Notes: a model not told the origin generated them from the sequence alone. Counted from the first letter of the stretch, positions 8,862 to 17,731 are shown. The stretch is 64,000 bases of DNA from Ornithobacterium rhinotracheale (GCF_022832975.1 NZ_CP094846.1:2245501-2309500); one strand, 5' to 3'. A program made the numbers and translations.

Positions 8862-10211
8862 TTAGTGATAATAATCTTTTGGCGAAGGCAAAATAAAGGT
8901 TTGATGCCCAAAATAGCTCCACTTGGTATGCGCCAAATCCACTTTGGGGTCCACAAACGGGTGACATGGGCCGCCGTTTACGCTTACGCAAGAATTTTTA
9001 GCATAAATCTTAACATCTTCTATGCCTTGCGCTTGGTATCTTTTTTTAAGCTCCTGCGCATATTGCCAAATAAAATCGGGCTTGGTCTGCACACCATTAA
9101 TCTGGTGCGGACGCAGAAATTCATACAAATTTTCCTGTACGATTTTACCATTTGGCAAATGGGTTTCAAAATTGATTTCGCCTGATTTAGTGCGCAGCAT
9201 CATACGCCATGCCATGCGGTGCCCTTCTTCTGTCCACAGCACATCATCGGGGATCAACCAGTGTCGCAACGGCAAATAAATTTGCAACAAAGTAAGCCCC
9301 ACAAATGCATAAAGCACAATCGGGCGGCGTGACTTTTTCTCAAACAAATCATCTGAAATCATCGCTCGGGATTTGAATGGGAAAATCTCTTTTTTCAATG
9401 TTTTGGTATCAAAGAAGAAAAGCGACATGGCCAATGCCAAATATGGGAATATGCCCACATGCAGCGTAACTGAATTAAATAGGTGAAAAATCAACGCAGC
9501 AAAAAAGGCTAATTTTCTGGTAGGTTTAAACATTAAAAGCGGCACAAAAAGGAAATCAAATGCGATTCCGCCGTAGGCTAAAAGTGGTGCTAAATCGGGA
9601 TTTCGCAAGAATTTAGCCATAAATTTAAAATGCTCGGTGTGCAAAAACCACTGCGCCGACTGCTCCAAACGCAACGGCAAATAATGATTATCGAGCCAGC
9701 CAGGGTAAAGTTTGGCTACCGCAGCAAAAAAGTATAAAATCGCCAATTGTATCTGGAAAATCAAAATGGTCCAGCGTGGCGTGGAATTCGATGAAATTTT
9801 GGTATTTAAACTCGCATCTACCGAGTAAAATTGATGCGCAGGAACAATGGCCATAAAAAAGCTAATCCACACCAAAAAATAATAATGATTGTTGTAATTG
9901 GATTTTTGCATAAAGTAGGTGAGCGTCCATAGCAAAAAAAGCAATACCGACGACACTCGATAAGAAGCTCCAATCATCACCATAAAGCCCAAAAAGCCCA
10001 TGAGCCCATAAATGAAATACATCGGCTCGCCGAGCAAAAAATGCGTCCATTCAAATCCGATAAAATTGAATGTATAATCCACATTTACAAAGGTTTTCTC
10101 TACCCAGCCCGTGGCAATGGCGCCCCAGCATTCAAGCATCATCAAAAAGCCAAAAAGGATTCTAAAAAAAACGAGTTTGGTGTTGTCTACTCTTTCAAAC
10201 AAATAATTCAT
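8862..10211 (-). CDS. HTTM domain (vitamin K-dependent gamma-carboxylase-like) membrane protein
   Basis: A 449-residue polytopic membrane protein with roughly eight hydrophobic segments in the first 320 residues and a soluble C-terminal part (about 325-449). The opening VDNTKLVFFRILFGFLMMLE and the YNNHYYFLVWISFFMAIVPA segment are typical of the HTTM domain related to vertebrate gamma-glutamyl carboxylase. The bacterial reaction is unknown; carboxylation of Glu should not be assumed. Its neighbours are a DUF2797 gene upstream (37-bp gap) and the YjjG-like gene downstream (8-bp gap), suggesting one operon. Confidence 0.85.
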   Translation of the reverse strand: MNYLFERVDNTKLVFFRILFGFLMMLECWGAIATGWVEKTFVNVDYTFNFIGFEWTHFLLGEPMYFIYGLMGFLGFMVMIGASYRVSSVLLFLLWTLTYFMQKSNYNNHYYFLVWISFFMAIVPAHQFYSVDASLNTKISSNSTPRWTILIFQIQLAILYFFAAVAKLYPGWLDNHYLPLRLEQSAQWFLHTEHFKFMAKFLRNPDLAPLLAYGGIAFDFLFVPLLMFKPTRKLAFFAALIFHLFNSVTLHVGIFPYLALAMSLFFFDTKTLKKEIFPFKSRAMISDDLFEKKSRRPIVLYAFVGLTLLQIYLPLRHWLIPDDVLWTEEGHRMAWRMMLRTKSGEINFETHLPNGKIVQENLYEFLRPHQINGVQTKPDFIWQYAQELKKRYQAQGIEDVKIYAKNSCVSVNGGPCHPFVDPKVDLAHTKWSYFGHQTFILPSPKDYYH

Positions 10212-10248
10212 ATCCTGCTTGATTATTTGGGCGGCAATTTAAGATTAT

Positions 10249-11043
10249 TTATTGAATATTAAGCGATACCACATGACCTTCTTGCGCACGAATGTTTAAA
10301 ACTTGCTGGTCTTCAAAAATCAAATATTGCCCTTTGATGCCTGCCAGCACGCCTGAAATCTCTGGTGATTTCTGAAAATTGGTCGATTTTATCTTATTTA
10401 ATTGAAAATCTAGGGGATACTGAAATTCGTAAATTTCGTCTTTGGGACAATAAAATGGCGCTAAATCTTCGGACAAATAAGATTGCACGCGATGTTTTTC
10501 GGCGATTAAATCAATTTCGGGATTTTCGTTTTTAAGCATGCGCTGCCAGTGCGTCTTGTCTGACATGTAGTTTTTGAGCAACACCTCAATTTGTCCCGCC
10601 TCGTAACGATTATTGGTTTCGGCAAAAATCACGGTTTGGCTCGCCCCTTGGTCTATCCAGCGGGTAGGAATTTGCACTTTGCGTGTTACGCCCACTTTCA
10701 GTCCGCCCGAAAGTGCCAAATACACCACATGTGGCTGAAGTTCAAACTTTTTTTCCCACTCCAAATCGCGCTGCTCCACGCCCAAATGTGCCGTAGACAA
10801 TTCAGGTTTTAAGATATTGGGATTGGCTTCGGGCACAGTGAAAAAACAATTTTTACAGAATCCCATGCGGAAGATGGGCTTATCCATCCCGCAGCCTTTG
10901 CATTCGTTTGAAATATGGGTGAAATCCAATTTTTTCCCAATCATTTGATTCATATCAATGAAATCTTGCCCCAGATTGAGATAATAACGAATGGGCTGGG
11001 CGTTTTCTACCAGCATTTTTTTGAGCACTCCCGTAAAATTCAT
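10249..11043 (-). CDS. DUF2797 family protein
   Basis: A 264-residue cytoplasmic protein. A probable zinc site lies at about residues 48-68 (CKGCGMDKPIFRMGFCKNCF, a CxxC...CxxC arrangement). The VYLALSGGLKVGVTRKVQIPTRWIDQGA segment is the DUF2797 signature and looks like a GIY-YIG-type fold (YLALSGG...KVGVT). The family has no established function. It heads the probable DUF2797-HTTM-YjjG operon and has a -7 box 26 nt before its start. Confidence 0.85.
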   Translation of the reverse strand: MNFTGVLKKMLVENAQPIRYYLNLGQDFIDMNQMIGKKLDFTHISNECKGCGMDKPIFRMGFCKNCFFTVPEANPNILKPELSTAHLGVEQRDLEWEKKFELQPHVVYLALSGGLKVGVTRKVQIPTRWIDQGASQTVIFAETNNRYEAGQIEVLLKNYMSDKTHWQRMLKNENPEIDLIAEKHRVQSYLSEDLAPFYCPKDEIYEFQYPLDFQLNKIKSTNFQKSPEISGVLAGIKGQYLIFEDQQVLNIRAQEGHVVSLNIQ

Positions 11044-11069
11044 TTTTTTAATGTTTTTTTTCGAAAGAG

Positions 11070-11077
11070 CAAAAATA
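11070..11077 (-). promoter_or_regulatory. -7 promoter element (TATTTTTG) for DUF2797 operon
   Basis: Matches TAnnTTTG on the minus strand, 26 nt before the start codon at 11043. Confidence 0.45.
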
Positions 11078-11112
11078 CAGGCTTTGTGCTGGAATCTGAA
11101 ATTTAAACAGAT

Positions 11113-11307
11113 TTATTTTTGATTAAGCTTAACTTTTGCCCAATCAAAAAGAATGGATAAAAATACACAAAACACGGCAAAAATAAATGCCCAATACATT
11201 ATGTACACAATATCCGCATCGAACTTTGAAACGGCGTATTTTACCAATGTGACTCCCACAAAAAAAACGACAAATTCTAAAATATATTTTTTGATGTTTT
11301 TTTTCAT
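11113..11307 (-). CDS. Tiny two-helix membrane protein
   Basis: A 64-residue protein with two hydrophobic segments (about 10-27 and 32-53) and a basic C-terminus ending FDWAKVKLNQK. It shares that ending with the next upstream gene, both in protein and in a 26-nt exact DNA repeat, so the two are duplicates. It is the last member of a row of four small membrane genes read leftward. No family is recognised. The function is unknown. Confidence 0.6.
   Translation of the reverse strand: MKKNIKKYILEFVVFFVGVTLVKYAVSKFDADIVYIMYWAFIFAVFCVFLSILFDWAKVKLNQK
11125..11150. repeat. 26-nt direct repeat, copy 1 (copy 2 at 11376-11401)
   Basis: An exact 26-nt match between the 3' ends of the two neighbouring tiny membrane genes. 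It encodes the shared DWAKVKL tail and indicates duplication. Confidence 0.8.
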
Positions 11308-11363
11308 ATCATTTAATTTTGGATTGTTCTTTTTTCAAAAATATATCAATTTCTATTTTTTTC

Positions 11364-11546
11364 TTAGCTTTTACCAAGCTTAACTTTTGCCCAATCAAAA
11401 ATAAAAATAGCGATGACAAATACTGCTGAATATTTTAAAGCGTAAATAAAAACATCTACCAAATCTTCTCTAAACATAGAAATTGCATAATCAATAATTG
11501 CCAAAACGATAAAATATTGTAGAAATATTTTTAAATATTTATTCAT
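11364..11546 (-). CDS. Tiny two-helix membrane protein, paralogue
   Basis: A 60-residue protein (MNKYLKIFLQYFIVLAII...) with two hydrophobic helices and the tail FDWAKVKLGKS. The open frame extends to 11669 but would overlap the upstream gene, so the ATG at 11546 is preferred. It is a paralogue of the 11113-11307 product. The function is unknown. Confidence 0.6.
   Translation of the reverse strand: MNKYLKIFLQYFIVLAIIDYAISMFREDLVDVFIYALKYSAVFVIAIFIFDWAKVKLGKS
11376..11401. repeat. 26-nt direct repeat, copy 2
   Basis: Exact copy of 11125-11150, at the same place within the paralogous gene. Confidence 0.8.
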
Positions 11547-11604
11547 ATTTCTTAATGTAATAATGGTTGTAAAGATAATGAAAATATGACAAATTCTGTT
11601 TTTT

Positions 11605-11799
11605 TTACTTTTTAGGTTTCTTTTGTAGAAACATAAAAATAAGTGCGAAAATAATCCCCACAAAAACATTTTTCAACAAGACAGCAACGAAGGCTTCTTG
11701 CGGCTCTTCAAAAATGATGTTCCAGCTGTATGAAATGGCTATCCCAATGGGTACATAAATTAAAAATAGCGTGAAAAATCTTTTAATTCGCTCGTTCAT
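11605..11799 (-). CDS. Tiny membrane protein
   Basis: A 64-residue protein with hydrophobic segments at about 8-26 and 38-57 and a basic end (QKKPKK). The start ATG overlaps the TGA of the upstream 59-residue gene (ATGA), which implies translational coupling. Its topology resembles the other three genes of the row, but sequence similarity is weak. The function is unknown. Confidence 0.6.
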   Translation of the reverse strand: MNERIKRFFTLFLIYVPIGIAISYSWNIIFEEPQEAFVAVLLKNVFVGIIFALIFMFLQKKPKK

Positions 11800-11975
11800 A
11801 GGCGTTTCTTTTTAAAAAAATAAATAACAATAAAATTTAATATCGGTGCCAAAATGGCTACAACAATCAGCTGAATGGGCTTGGTTTCTATCTCTAAAAA
11901 GTATTTGTTGCTAAGCCAAGTTAAAAAAACAAAAAACACGGCATACAGCAAGCTTTCTATGACTAATTGTTTCAT
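11796..11975 (-). CDS. Tiny membrane protein (59 residues), first of four
   Basis: A 59-residue ORF starting MKQLVIESLLYAVFFVFLTW and ending YFFKKKRL. It has two hydrophobic segments (about 8-20 and 35-53) and a basic tail, like its neighbours. The stop codon overlaps the next start by 4 nt (ATGA), which supports it as a real gene. It is the first cistron of the small-protein row. No family is recognised. Confidence 0.6.
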   Translation of the reverse strand: MKQLVIESLLYAVFFVFLTWLSNKYFLEIETKPIQLIVVAILAPILNFIVIYFFKKKRL

Positions 11976-12055
11976 GATTATTTTGTTTTAACCTTGTAAA
12001 TTTAGAAATTTAATTCAAAAAAATATATCAAATTCGGATTTTTTAAACCAAAAAA

Positions 12056-12080
12056 AGAGAGCAGCATATGGCTACTCTCT
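12056..12080 (-). terminator. Terminator of amino-sugar operon
   Basis: Ten-base arms (12056-12065, 12071-12080) with one mismatch around a 5-nt loop. A run of A on the plus strand gives a U-tract to leftward transcripts ending after the kinase gene. Confidence 0.65.
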
Positions 12081-12110
12081 CTTAGTTATAAAAATCTACA
12101 GCTTAAAAGT

Positions 12111-13136
12111 TTAAACGACATGTGTTGCGTCTAAAATTCCTTTTAATAGATTTAGCTGGTTCATCGTTCTATCTAAATTGTGGTTTTCGCGCTTCACGGC
12201 GTAGTATACATCTCCGTTTAGGAAATCGGTTAAGAAGCGCACGGCTTGTATGTAAACCACTGTGGCGCCTGCCAAATCAAAGTTTTCTAATTCCTGCGGG
12301 GTCAACTTATCTTTTAAGTTTTCCAAGAATCCTTTTTTAATGGCTTCGTAGTTTTCTTTTGAAAAGTTATTTGGCGTTGGGTCGTCCTCATCGCGCGTAT
12401 TGGTGTATGAGCGCACCATATCTCCAAAATCATACAAGATAGTGCCTGGCATAAGCGTATCCAAATCGATTACCGCCACAGGCTTGTTTTTGTCGTCTGC
12501 ACTCAAAAGAATGTTACTAATTTTTGGATCGGCGTGAATCAAGCGTTTAGGGAACCCGTCTTGCGAAGTGATTTCCAACCATTTTTTAGGAATTTCTTTC
12601 AGCTCTTCTACAATGGTAATTGCCTCAAGTGCCAGCTCTTTTCTGTTTGGCGTTGCATTGTTAAGCGATTGCTCATAATCTTGCATTCTTTTGGCAAAAT
12701 TGATGAACCCTGGAATTGGCTCTTTTAAACCTTCCACATCCAAATCGCAAACATAAGAATGAAACTCTCCAATAAATTTTGCTACCTCATAGGCCTGCTC
12801 TGGGCTCTCTACCGTTTCGATGCATTGCGTATTTTCGATAAAAGGGATTACACGCCATACGCCGTTTTCTGCCTCTACTAGGTACTCTCCGCGCACGGTT
12901 TTTCTAGGTCTTAGGATAGCGTGGGGGTAGTTTTTAGCTTCTAGGTGGTCGGCTAGTTTTAGCATATTTTCCACGATTACCTCTGGCTGCTCAAATATAT
13001 TGGTATTGAATTTTTGAAGTACATAGGCACCTTGGGCATCACGCAAAACATAAGTGGTATTGATGTGCCCCATCTCATTTTTTTGCAATCCGAAATCGGC
13101 GTCTTTACCAAAAAACTTTTTTACTATTTCTTCCAT
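12111..13136 (-). CDS. Sugar 1-kinase, NahK-like (aminoglycoside phosphotransferase fold)
   Basis: A 341-residue kinase of the APH/choline-kinase fold. The lid segment GHINTTYVLRD is followed by the YVLQKFNTNIF nucleotide-binding Lys. The catalytic loop HADPKISNILL and the metal-binding VIDLDTLMPGTILYDFGDM are intact. This combination matches N-acetylhexosamine 1-kinase (NahK) relatives, which phosphorylate GlcNAc or GalNAc at C1. The substrate is inferred. It follows the nucleotidyltransferase gene by 6 bp, which fits a salvage route from free amino sugar to sugar-1-phosphate to nucleotide sugar. A terminator follows. Confidence 0.82.
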   Translation of the reverse strand: MEEIVKKFFGKDADFGLQKNEMGHINTTYVLRDAQGAYVLQKFNTNIFEQPEVIVENMLKLADHLEAKNYPHAILRPRKTVRGEYLVEAENGVWRVIPFIENTQCIETVESPEQAYEVAKFIGEFHSYVCDLDVEGLKEPIPGFINFAKRMQDYEQSLNNATPNRKELALEAITIVEELKEIPKKWLEITSQDGFPKRLIHADPKISNILLSADDKNKPVAVIDLDTLMPGTILYDFGDMVRSYTNTRDEDDPTPNNFSKENYEAIKKGFLENLKDKLTPQELENFDLAGATVVYIQAVRFLTDFLNGDVYYAVKRENHNLDRTMNQLNLLKGILDATHVV

Positions 13137-13142
13137 AATTTA

Positions 13143-14066
13143 TTATTTTTTCCAAAGTGGACTATTATATTTTCCGTCTTGAGTCTTTTGTTTCAAATCA
13201 TCTACTACCAGCTGTTTATCTTCTGGATAAGTCATCCCAAACCAGTCTTCTTTACTTTGCTCTACCCAAACATTTAATTCCCCTTTTTGGATTTGGTTAT
13301 CTATATATAAAGGTATAAAGTATTCTTGTTTTTCTTTGTTTTCGATAGTGCTTAAGAACTCTTCGAAACCTTCTTGCAAACTTGGAAAAATTGTGTGGTC
13401 TAGAATCCAGAAATTCATAGACACTTTAGATTTTGGTTGTAAATCTACTTTTTCTGGCTGATCTGCTTCGTTTACGATTTCACCATTGTCTTTTTTGATG
13501 ATTTTTAGGATTTCGGTTACTTTTTTAAGTTTACCATCTTCCACTTCACACACTCCACGAGATACAGTACCGTTGTCGCTCAAAGTTTTTTCAAGCTCAA
13601 ATGCTACCATTCCGTAGTTTTTAGCATCGATTTTTCCAGCTTTTACTAATTCGTGCGCCAATTCAAAAGTATTCGCTCCGTAATAGTCGTCTGCGTTCAT
13701 CACAACAAATGGCTGTTTCACCACATCTTTAGCCATAAGCACTGCGTGTGCAGTTCCCCAAGGTTTTTGGCGCAAAGGCACTAAATCAGCATATTTTTCT
13801 GGCACCGCCTTAGGCATTGCTTGAAGCACAAAATCTACTTTGATTCCACGCTCGTCTAGCGGTTTTCTCAAATGTTCTTTGATTTCTTCTGACAATTGAT
13901 CGTTGATGATGAAAACCACATGATTCACACCATTATTTATCGCATCGTATAAGCCAAACTCCATAAGGCATTCACCGTTGTCGCCTACGGGATCTACTTG
14001 CTTTTGTCCTTTGTAGCGGCTTCCTAGTCCACCGGCTAACACCATTAAAGTCATTGTATCACTCAT
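13143..14066 (-). CDS. Sugar-phosphate nucleotidyltransferase
   Basis: A 307-residue NTP-transferase with a Rossmann-like start LMVLAGGLGSRYKGQKQVDP (the nucleotide-binding GGxGxR...KQ loop) and a VVMNADDYYG metal-binding motif. It should join a sugar-1-phosphate to a nucleoside triphosphate; the nucleotide and sugar are not evident from sequence. It overlaps the upstream GH109-like gene by 8 bp and is 6 bp from the kinase gene, so all three are translated from one message. With the NahK-like kinase it would form an activated amino sugar. The C-terminal part (from about 215) is less conserved. Confidence 0.82.
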   Translation of the reverse strand: MSDTMTLMVLAGGLGSRYKGQKQVDPVGDNGECLMEFGLYDAINNGVNHVVFIINDQLSEEIKEHLRKPLDERGIKVDFVLQAMPKAVPEKYADLVPLRQKPWGTAHAVLMAKDVVKQPFVVMNADDYYGANTFELAHELVKAGKIDAKNYGMVAFELEKTLSDNGTVSRGVCEVEDGKLKKVTEILKIIKKDNGEIVNEADQPEKVDLQPKSKVSMNFWILDHTIFPSLQEGFEEFLSTIENKEKQEYFIPLYIDNQIQKGELNVWVEQSKEDWFGMTYPEDKQLVVDDLKQKTQDGKYNSPLWKK

Positions 14067-15288
14067 AATTCTTAAATTTATTTTTTCTATTTATATATTT
14101 TCCTTTTGTAAAATCAGGCATTTCTATCATTTTGCCATTGGCTTGTATCGATTGTTCAGAAAGTGGCGTAATCGCCTTCCAAGTTGCGAGATCATAGACA
14201 TCAATTCGGAAATCTTTGTCTTGCTGAATTCGCTCGATAAAATCATTTAGCATAATGTAATCTATAGCATATCTCCCAAATTTAGTGATTTTTTTGCGAA
14301 ACTTCACCCAAATCTGGCTATCATTTTTTTGTAAATATTTCTTGGGGCTCTGCCATCGCTTTTCTAGGGGCGAAGTAGCTTTATTTTTTTCCAAATAAAT
14401 TTGTCCATCGGATAAATCGCCACGATAATATTCTTGCCAAATTCCTTTACTTCCCTGAACCATAAGCCCTAAATTAAATGGTCTTGGCAACGATGTGTCG
14501 TGTGTGAGCTGCATCACTTCTCCTCGCTCGCACTGCATTTGCGTGATGATGACATCGCCTAATTTGAAATCAATCTCTTTTTGGCAATAATTCTTCATCC
14601 CCACAGATTTTGTAGCCACAGTGCTCACTTGTGTGATTCTATTTCCCGTATTGATATCGTTGAAAATCGCCATAGGCCCTAGCCCATGCGTAGGATAAAT
14701 ATCGGCATTGCGCTCTACATACTCTTGTGTGCGCCAATTACTTTCGCCTTGCGTTTTCTCGCCAAAATTCATTTTTTCATCAAAAAGTACACTGCGTATA
14801 TCGTGCTGATAGCCACCTTTTAAATAAACCAATTCACCAAAAATCCCTTTTTGAATCATTTGTGCAATCGCCAAAACATCTCTTCGATAACAGCAATTCT
14901 CAAGGAGCATAATTGGAGTCTGCGTCTGCTCATAGGCTTCTACAAACGCCCAGCACTCTTCTAGCGACTCAGCGCCGCTCACTTCTACGCCTACGCGCAC
15001 ACCGTGCTGCATGGCAAATCGGCTTTGGGCTAAATGCTCTTTCCAAGGGGTATAAATCAATACTGCATCGAGTGATTCCTGCTCAATCATGCGCTGATAA
15101 TCTTGCGGATTTTTATCGTAAAAAGTGGGATTATGAAATTTTTTAGCTAGAATTGTTTGCGCTAAAGCATTTTGCTTAGGCAAGGGCTCAGCAATGGCAA
15201 CTATCGCAACATCTGCACGATCGCACAACATAGCCAAATGGCGCAATCCACGCCTTCCCATCCCTATAAAACCTAGCCGAATGCCCAT
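14059..15288 (-). CDS. Gfo/Idh/MocA-fold protein, GH109-like
   Basis: A 409-residue protein with an N-terminal NAD-binding Rossmann fold (GFIGMGRRGLRHL, residues 6-18). Residues matching the active site of GH109 alpha-N-acetylgalactosaminidase are present: Glu130 in MLLENCCYRRD, Tyr160 in GGYQHDIR, and Tyr198/His201 in YPTHGLGP. GH109 enzymes cleave alpha-GalNAc with an NAD-dependent redox mechanism. Unlike many GH109 proteins it has no Tat or Sec signal, so it should act in the cytoplasm, on imported glycans or as a related oxidoreductase. It heads the three-gene operon and is divergent from nagB. Confidence 0.8.
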   Translation of the reverse strand: MGIRLGFIGMGRRGLRHLAMLCDRADVAIVAIAEPLPKQNALAQTILAKKFHNPTFYDKNPQDYQRMIEQESLDAVLIYTPWKEHLAQSRFAMQHGVRVGVEVSGAESLEECWAFVEAYEQTQTPIMLLENCCYRRDVLAIAQMIQKGIFGELVYLKGGYQHDIRSVLFDEKMNFGEKTQGESNWRTQEYVERNADIYPTHGLGPMAIFNDINTGNRITQVSTVATKSVGMKNYCQKEIDFKLGDVIITQMQCERGEVMQLTHDTSLPRPFNLGLMVQGSKGIWQEYYRGDLSDGQIYLEKNKATSPLEKRWQSPKKYLQKNDSQIWVKFRKKITKFGRYAIDYIMLNDFIERIQQDKDFRIDVYDLATWKAITPLSEQSIQANGKMIEMPDFTKGKYINRKNKFKNYE

Positions 15289-15467
15289 GAATACATTGGT
15301 CTTAAACCTTTTTTAATTATAAAATATCGGCTAAATATCGGTTTTTTCTAAGGATTAAACAAATGATAATTTTCATAATTGTTTTTTCCACATTTCGCAT
15401 CAAAAATTATGTATAAAAAGATTTTTCGCCGTACTTTTATGCTTTCTATTTAAACACATCTATTGTT

Positions 15468-17453
15468 ATGAAAAACATATTAGAAGAAAATCCATCACTT
15501 AAGAAAAACAAAGTGATTTTAAAACAAGCAAAAGACGCTTTAGAACTCTCTCAATTCACTAGAGAGGAGAGAATTCCAGTTGAAATTTTTGACACCGCTC
15601 TCGAAGGTTCAAAAGTGGCAGCTAGAGAAATCGCCGATTTAATTAAAGAAAAACAAGCCGCTGGCCAAAAATGCGTACTTGGTTTAGCAACTGGTAGTAG
15701 CCCTATTGCAACTTATGACGAGCTCATCAGAATGCACAAAGAAGAAGGACTTAGCTTCAAAAATGTGATTACTTTCAACCTTGATGAGTATTACCCAATG
15801 CAAGCCGATGCGCCACAATCATATCATCGATTCATGCATGAACATCTATTCAACCATGTAGATATCGACCCTGCCAATGTTCACATTCCAGATGGAAGTG
15901 TGTCCGTAGAAAAATTAGCTGAAAGTTGCCATGCCTACGAAAAATTAATCGACGAAGCTGGCGGAATCGATTTACAACTTTTAGGTATCGGTAGAACTGG
16001 ACACATCGGATTCAACGAGCCAGGTTCTCACATGAATACCTACACTCGTTTAGTTTCTCTTGATGAATTAACCATCAGAGATGCTGCTAAAGATTTTGGC
16101 GGAATCAACAATGTTCCCAAAGGAGCTATCACTATGGGAGTTGGCTCTATCTTTAAAGCTAGAAAAATTATTCTTTTAGCTTGGGGAGACAAAAAAGCAA
16201 GCATCGTGAAAAAAGCGGTGGAAGGAAAAGTGGTAGACGAAGTTCCTGCTAGCTACTTGCAAAGACATGAAAACGCTAAATACATTGTAGATTTTGACGC
16301 TGCAGGCGACCTTACAAGGGTAAAAACACCTTGGAAAGTGGGTACTTGCAACTGGACTCCAAGTTTGGTAAAACGCGCAGTGGTTCAATTGTGTATTGAT
16401 ACTGGAAAACCAATTTTAAAACTTACCAATAAAGATTATACAGACCATAACTTAAACGAACTTGTTGTTACTTACGGTTCTGCATATAATGTAAACCTTC
16501 AAGTATTCAACGATTTACAAAACACCATCACAGGATGGCCAGGTGGAAAACCAAACGCTGACGAGACTAAACGCCCTGAGCGTAAAGACCCAGCACAAAA
16601 ACGAGTAATCGTATTTAGCCCGCACCCAGATGATGATGTGATTTCAATGGGTGGTACTTTAAGAAGATTGGTAGAGCAAGGGCACGATGTGCATGTGGCA
16701 TACCAAGTTTCTGGAAACATTGCCGTGGCTGATTATGAACTGCTCCGCCCAATGCTTTTAATGAAAAACTATTTAGAAGAAAACGGCGACACTTCATCTG
16801 AAACTTACAAAAACTTAACTCAATATTTGAGCGAGCTTGATGAAACTGAAAACTTCAAAGCCATCACTCCACAAATTTTACATTTGAAAGGATTATTGAG
16901 AGAAGAAGAAGCTAAATCTGCCTGCCGCCATGTCGGTGTGAAAGAAGGAAATGCTCACTTCTTGCGCCTACCTTTCTACGAAACAGGTAAAGTTAAAAAG
17001 AACGACCTTAGCCAAAAAGATGTGGACATCGTAAAAGAATTTTTACGCTCAATCAAGCCACACCAAATCTTTGCCGCAGGCGACTTGATGGACCCTCACG
17101 GAACACACAAAGTATGTCTAGAAGCTATCTTCTTGGCGCTTGACGAAATCAAAGCAGACGGCGACGAATGGCTAAAAGACTGCTGGGTATGGATGTACCG
17201 TGGCGCATGGCAAGAATGGCCAATCAACGAGATTGAAATGGCTGTACCAATGTCTCCAAGTGAATTAAGACAAAAACGAAATGCCATCTTGAGACACCAA
17301 TCTCAAATGGAAGCAGCTCCATTTATGGGAACAGACTCTCGCCTATTCTGGCAACGCGCCGAAGATAGAAACCGTGAGACTGCAGACCTTTACAACAAAT
17401 TGGGCTTAGCAGAATACGAAGCAATGGAAGGTTTTGTGAGATACATTCCATAA
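15468..17453 (+). CDS. nagB: Glucosamine-6-phosphate deaminase fused to LmbE/PIG-L deacetylase-like domain
   Basis: A 661-residue two-domain cytosolic protein. The N-terminal half (about 30-300) is a complete NagB isomerase/deaminase with LATGSSPIATYDEL, FNLDEYYPM and GIGRTGHIGFNEPGS, which converts GlcN6P to Fru6P and ammonia. The C-terminal half (about 378-650) is LmbE/PIG-L-like with the metal motif SPHPDDDVISMGG and a later DPHGTH, so it may be an N-deacetylase; its substrate is unknown, with GlcNAc6P an obvious candidate. This fused form is found in Bacteroidota, whereas E. coli NagB has about 266 residues. It is divergent from the amino-sugar operon and is followed by a terminator. Confidence 0.93.
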   Translation: MKNILEENPSLKKNKVILKQAKDALELSQFTREERIPVEIFDTALEGSKVAAREIADLIKEKQAAGQKCVLGLATGSSPIATYDELIRMHKEEGLSFKNVITFNLDEYYPMQADAPQSYHRFMHEHLFNHVDIDPANVHIPDGSVSVEKLAESCHAYEKLIDEAGGIDLQLLGIGRTGHIGFNEPGSHMNTYTRLVSLDELTIRDAAKDFGGINNVPKGAITMGVGSIFKARKIILLAWGDKKASIVKKAVEGKVVDEVPASYLQRHENAKYIVDFDAAGDLTRVKTPWKVGTCNWTPSLVKRAVVQLCIDTGKPILKLTNKDYTDHNLNELVVTYGSAYNVNLQVFNDLQNTITGWPGGKPNADETKRPERKDPAQKRVIVFSPHPDDDVISMGGTLRRLVEQGHDVHVAYQVSGNIAVADYELLRPMLLMKNYLEENGDTSSETYKNLTQYLSELDETENFKAITPQILHLKGLLREEEAKSACRHVGVKEGNAHFLRLPFYETGKVKKNDLSQKDVDIVKEFLRSIKPHQIFAAGDLMDPHGTHKVCLEAIFLALDEIKADGDEWLKDCWVWMYRGAWQEWPINEIEMAVPMSPSELRQKRNAILRHQSQMEAAPFMGTDSRLFWQRAEDRNRETADLYNKLGLAEYEAMEGFVRYIP

Positions 17454-17484
17454 GCCAAAAAGTGTTTTTAAAAGTTAGTATTTA

Positions 17485-17512
17485 GGAAGGTTTTTCGGAG
17501 CCTTCCTTTTTT
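17485..17512 (+). terminator. Terminator after nagB
   Basis: GGAAGG (17485-17490) pairs with CCTTCC (17501-17506), extended by one to two weaker pairs, and a T-tract follows. Confidence 0.75.
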
Positions 17513-17731
17513 TTATTTTTCACTTAAATAAAAATCATTTTTTAGGCATTTTTTTGTCTAAAAATCCATTTATCTTTAATCATTAAAATCAAAAGAAAGC
17601 AAAATTCAATCAAAAATCATTTTTTTGCTATATTGAATCTCATTTTGTGAGAATAATAAAAATTAAGCCTTTAATAAAACTTTATCAAAGCAAGTCCTTG
17701 AATTTTATAGGCTAAAACGATATTTTTTTCA
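17513..17731. other. Intergenic gap before gyrB
   Basis: Very AT-rich (many TTTTT and AAAAT runs), with no ORF or RNA gene. It ends in the gyrB -7 box. Confidence 0.5.

Noticed and set aside
8854-8991. N-terminal extension of the YjjG-like ORF
   Set aside because: It overlaps the HTTM gene on the same strand and would put 46 unrelated residues before motif I.
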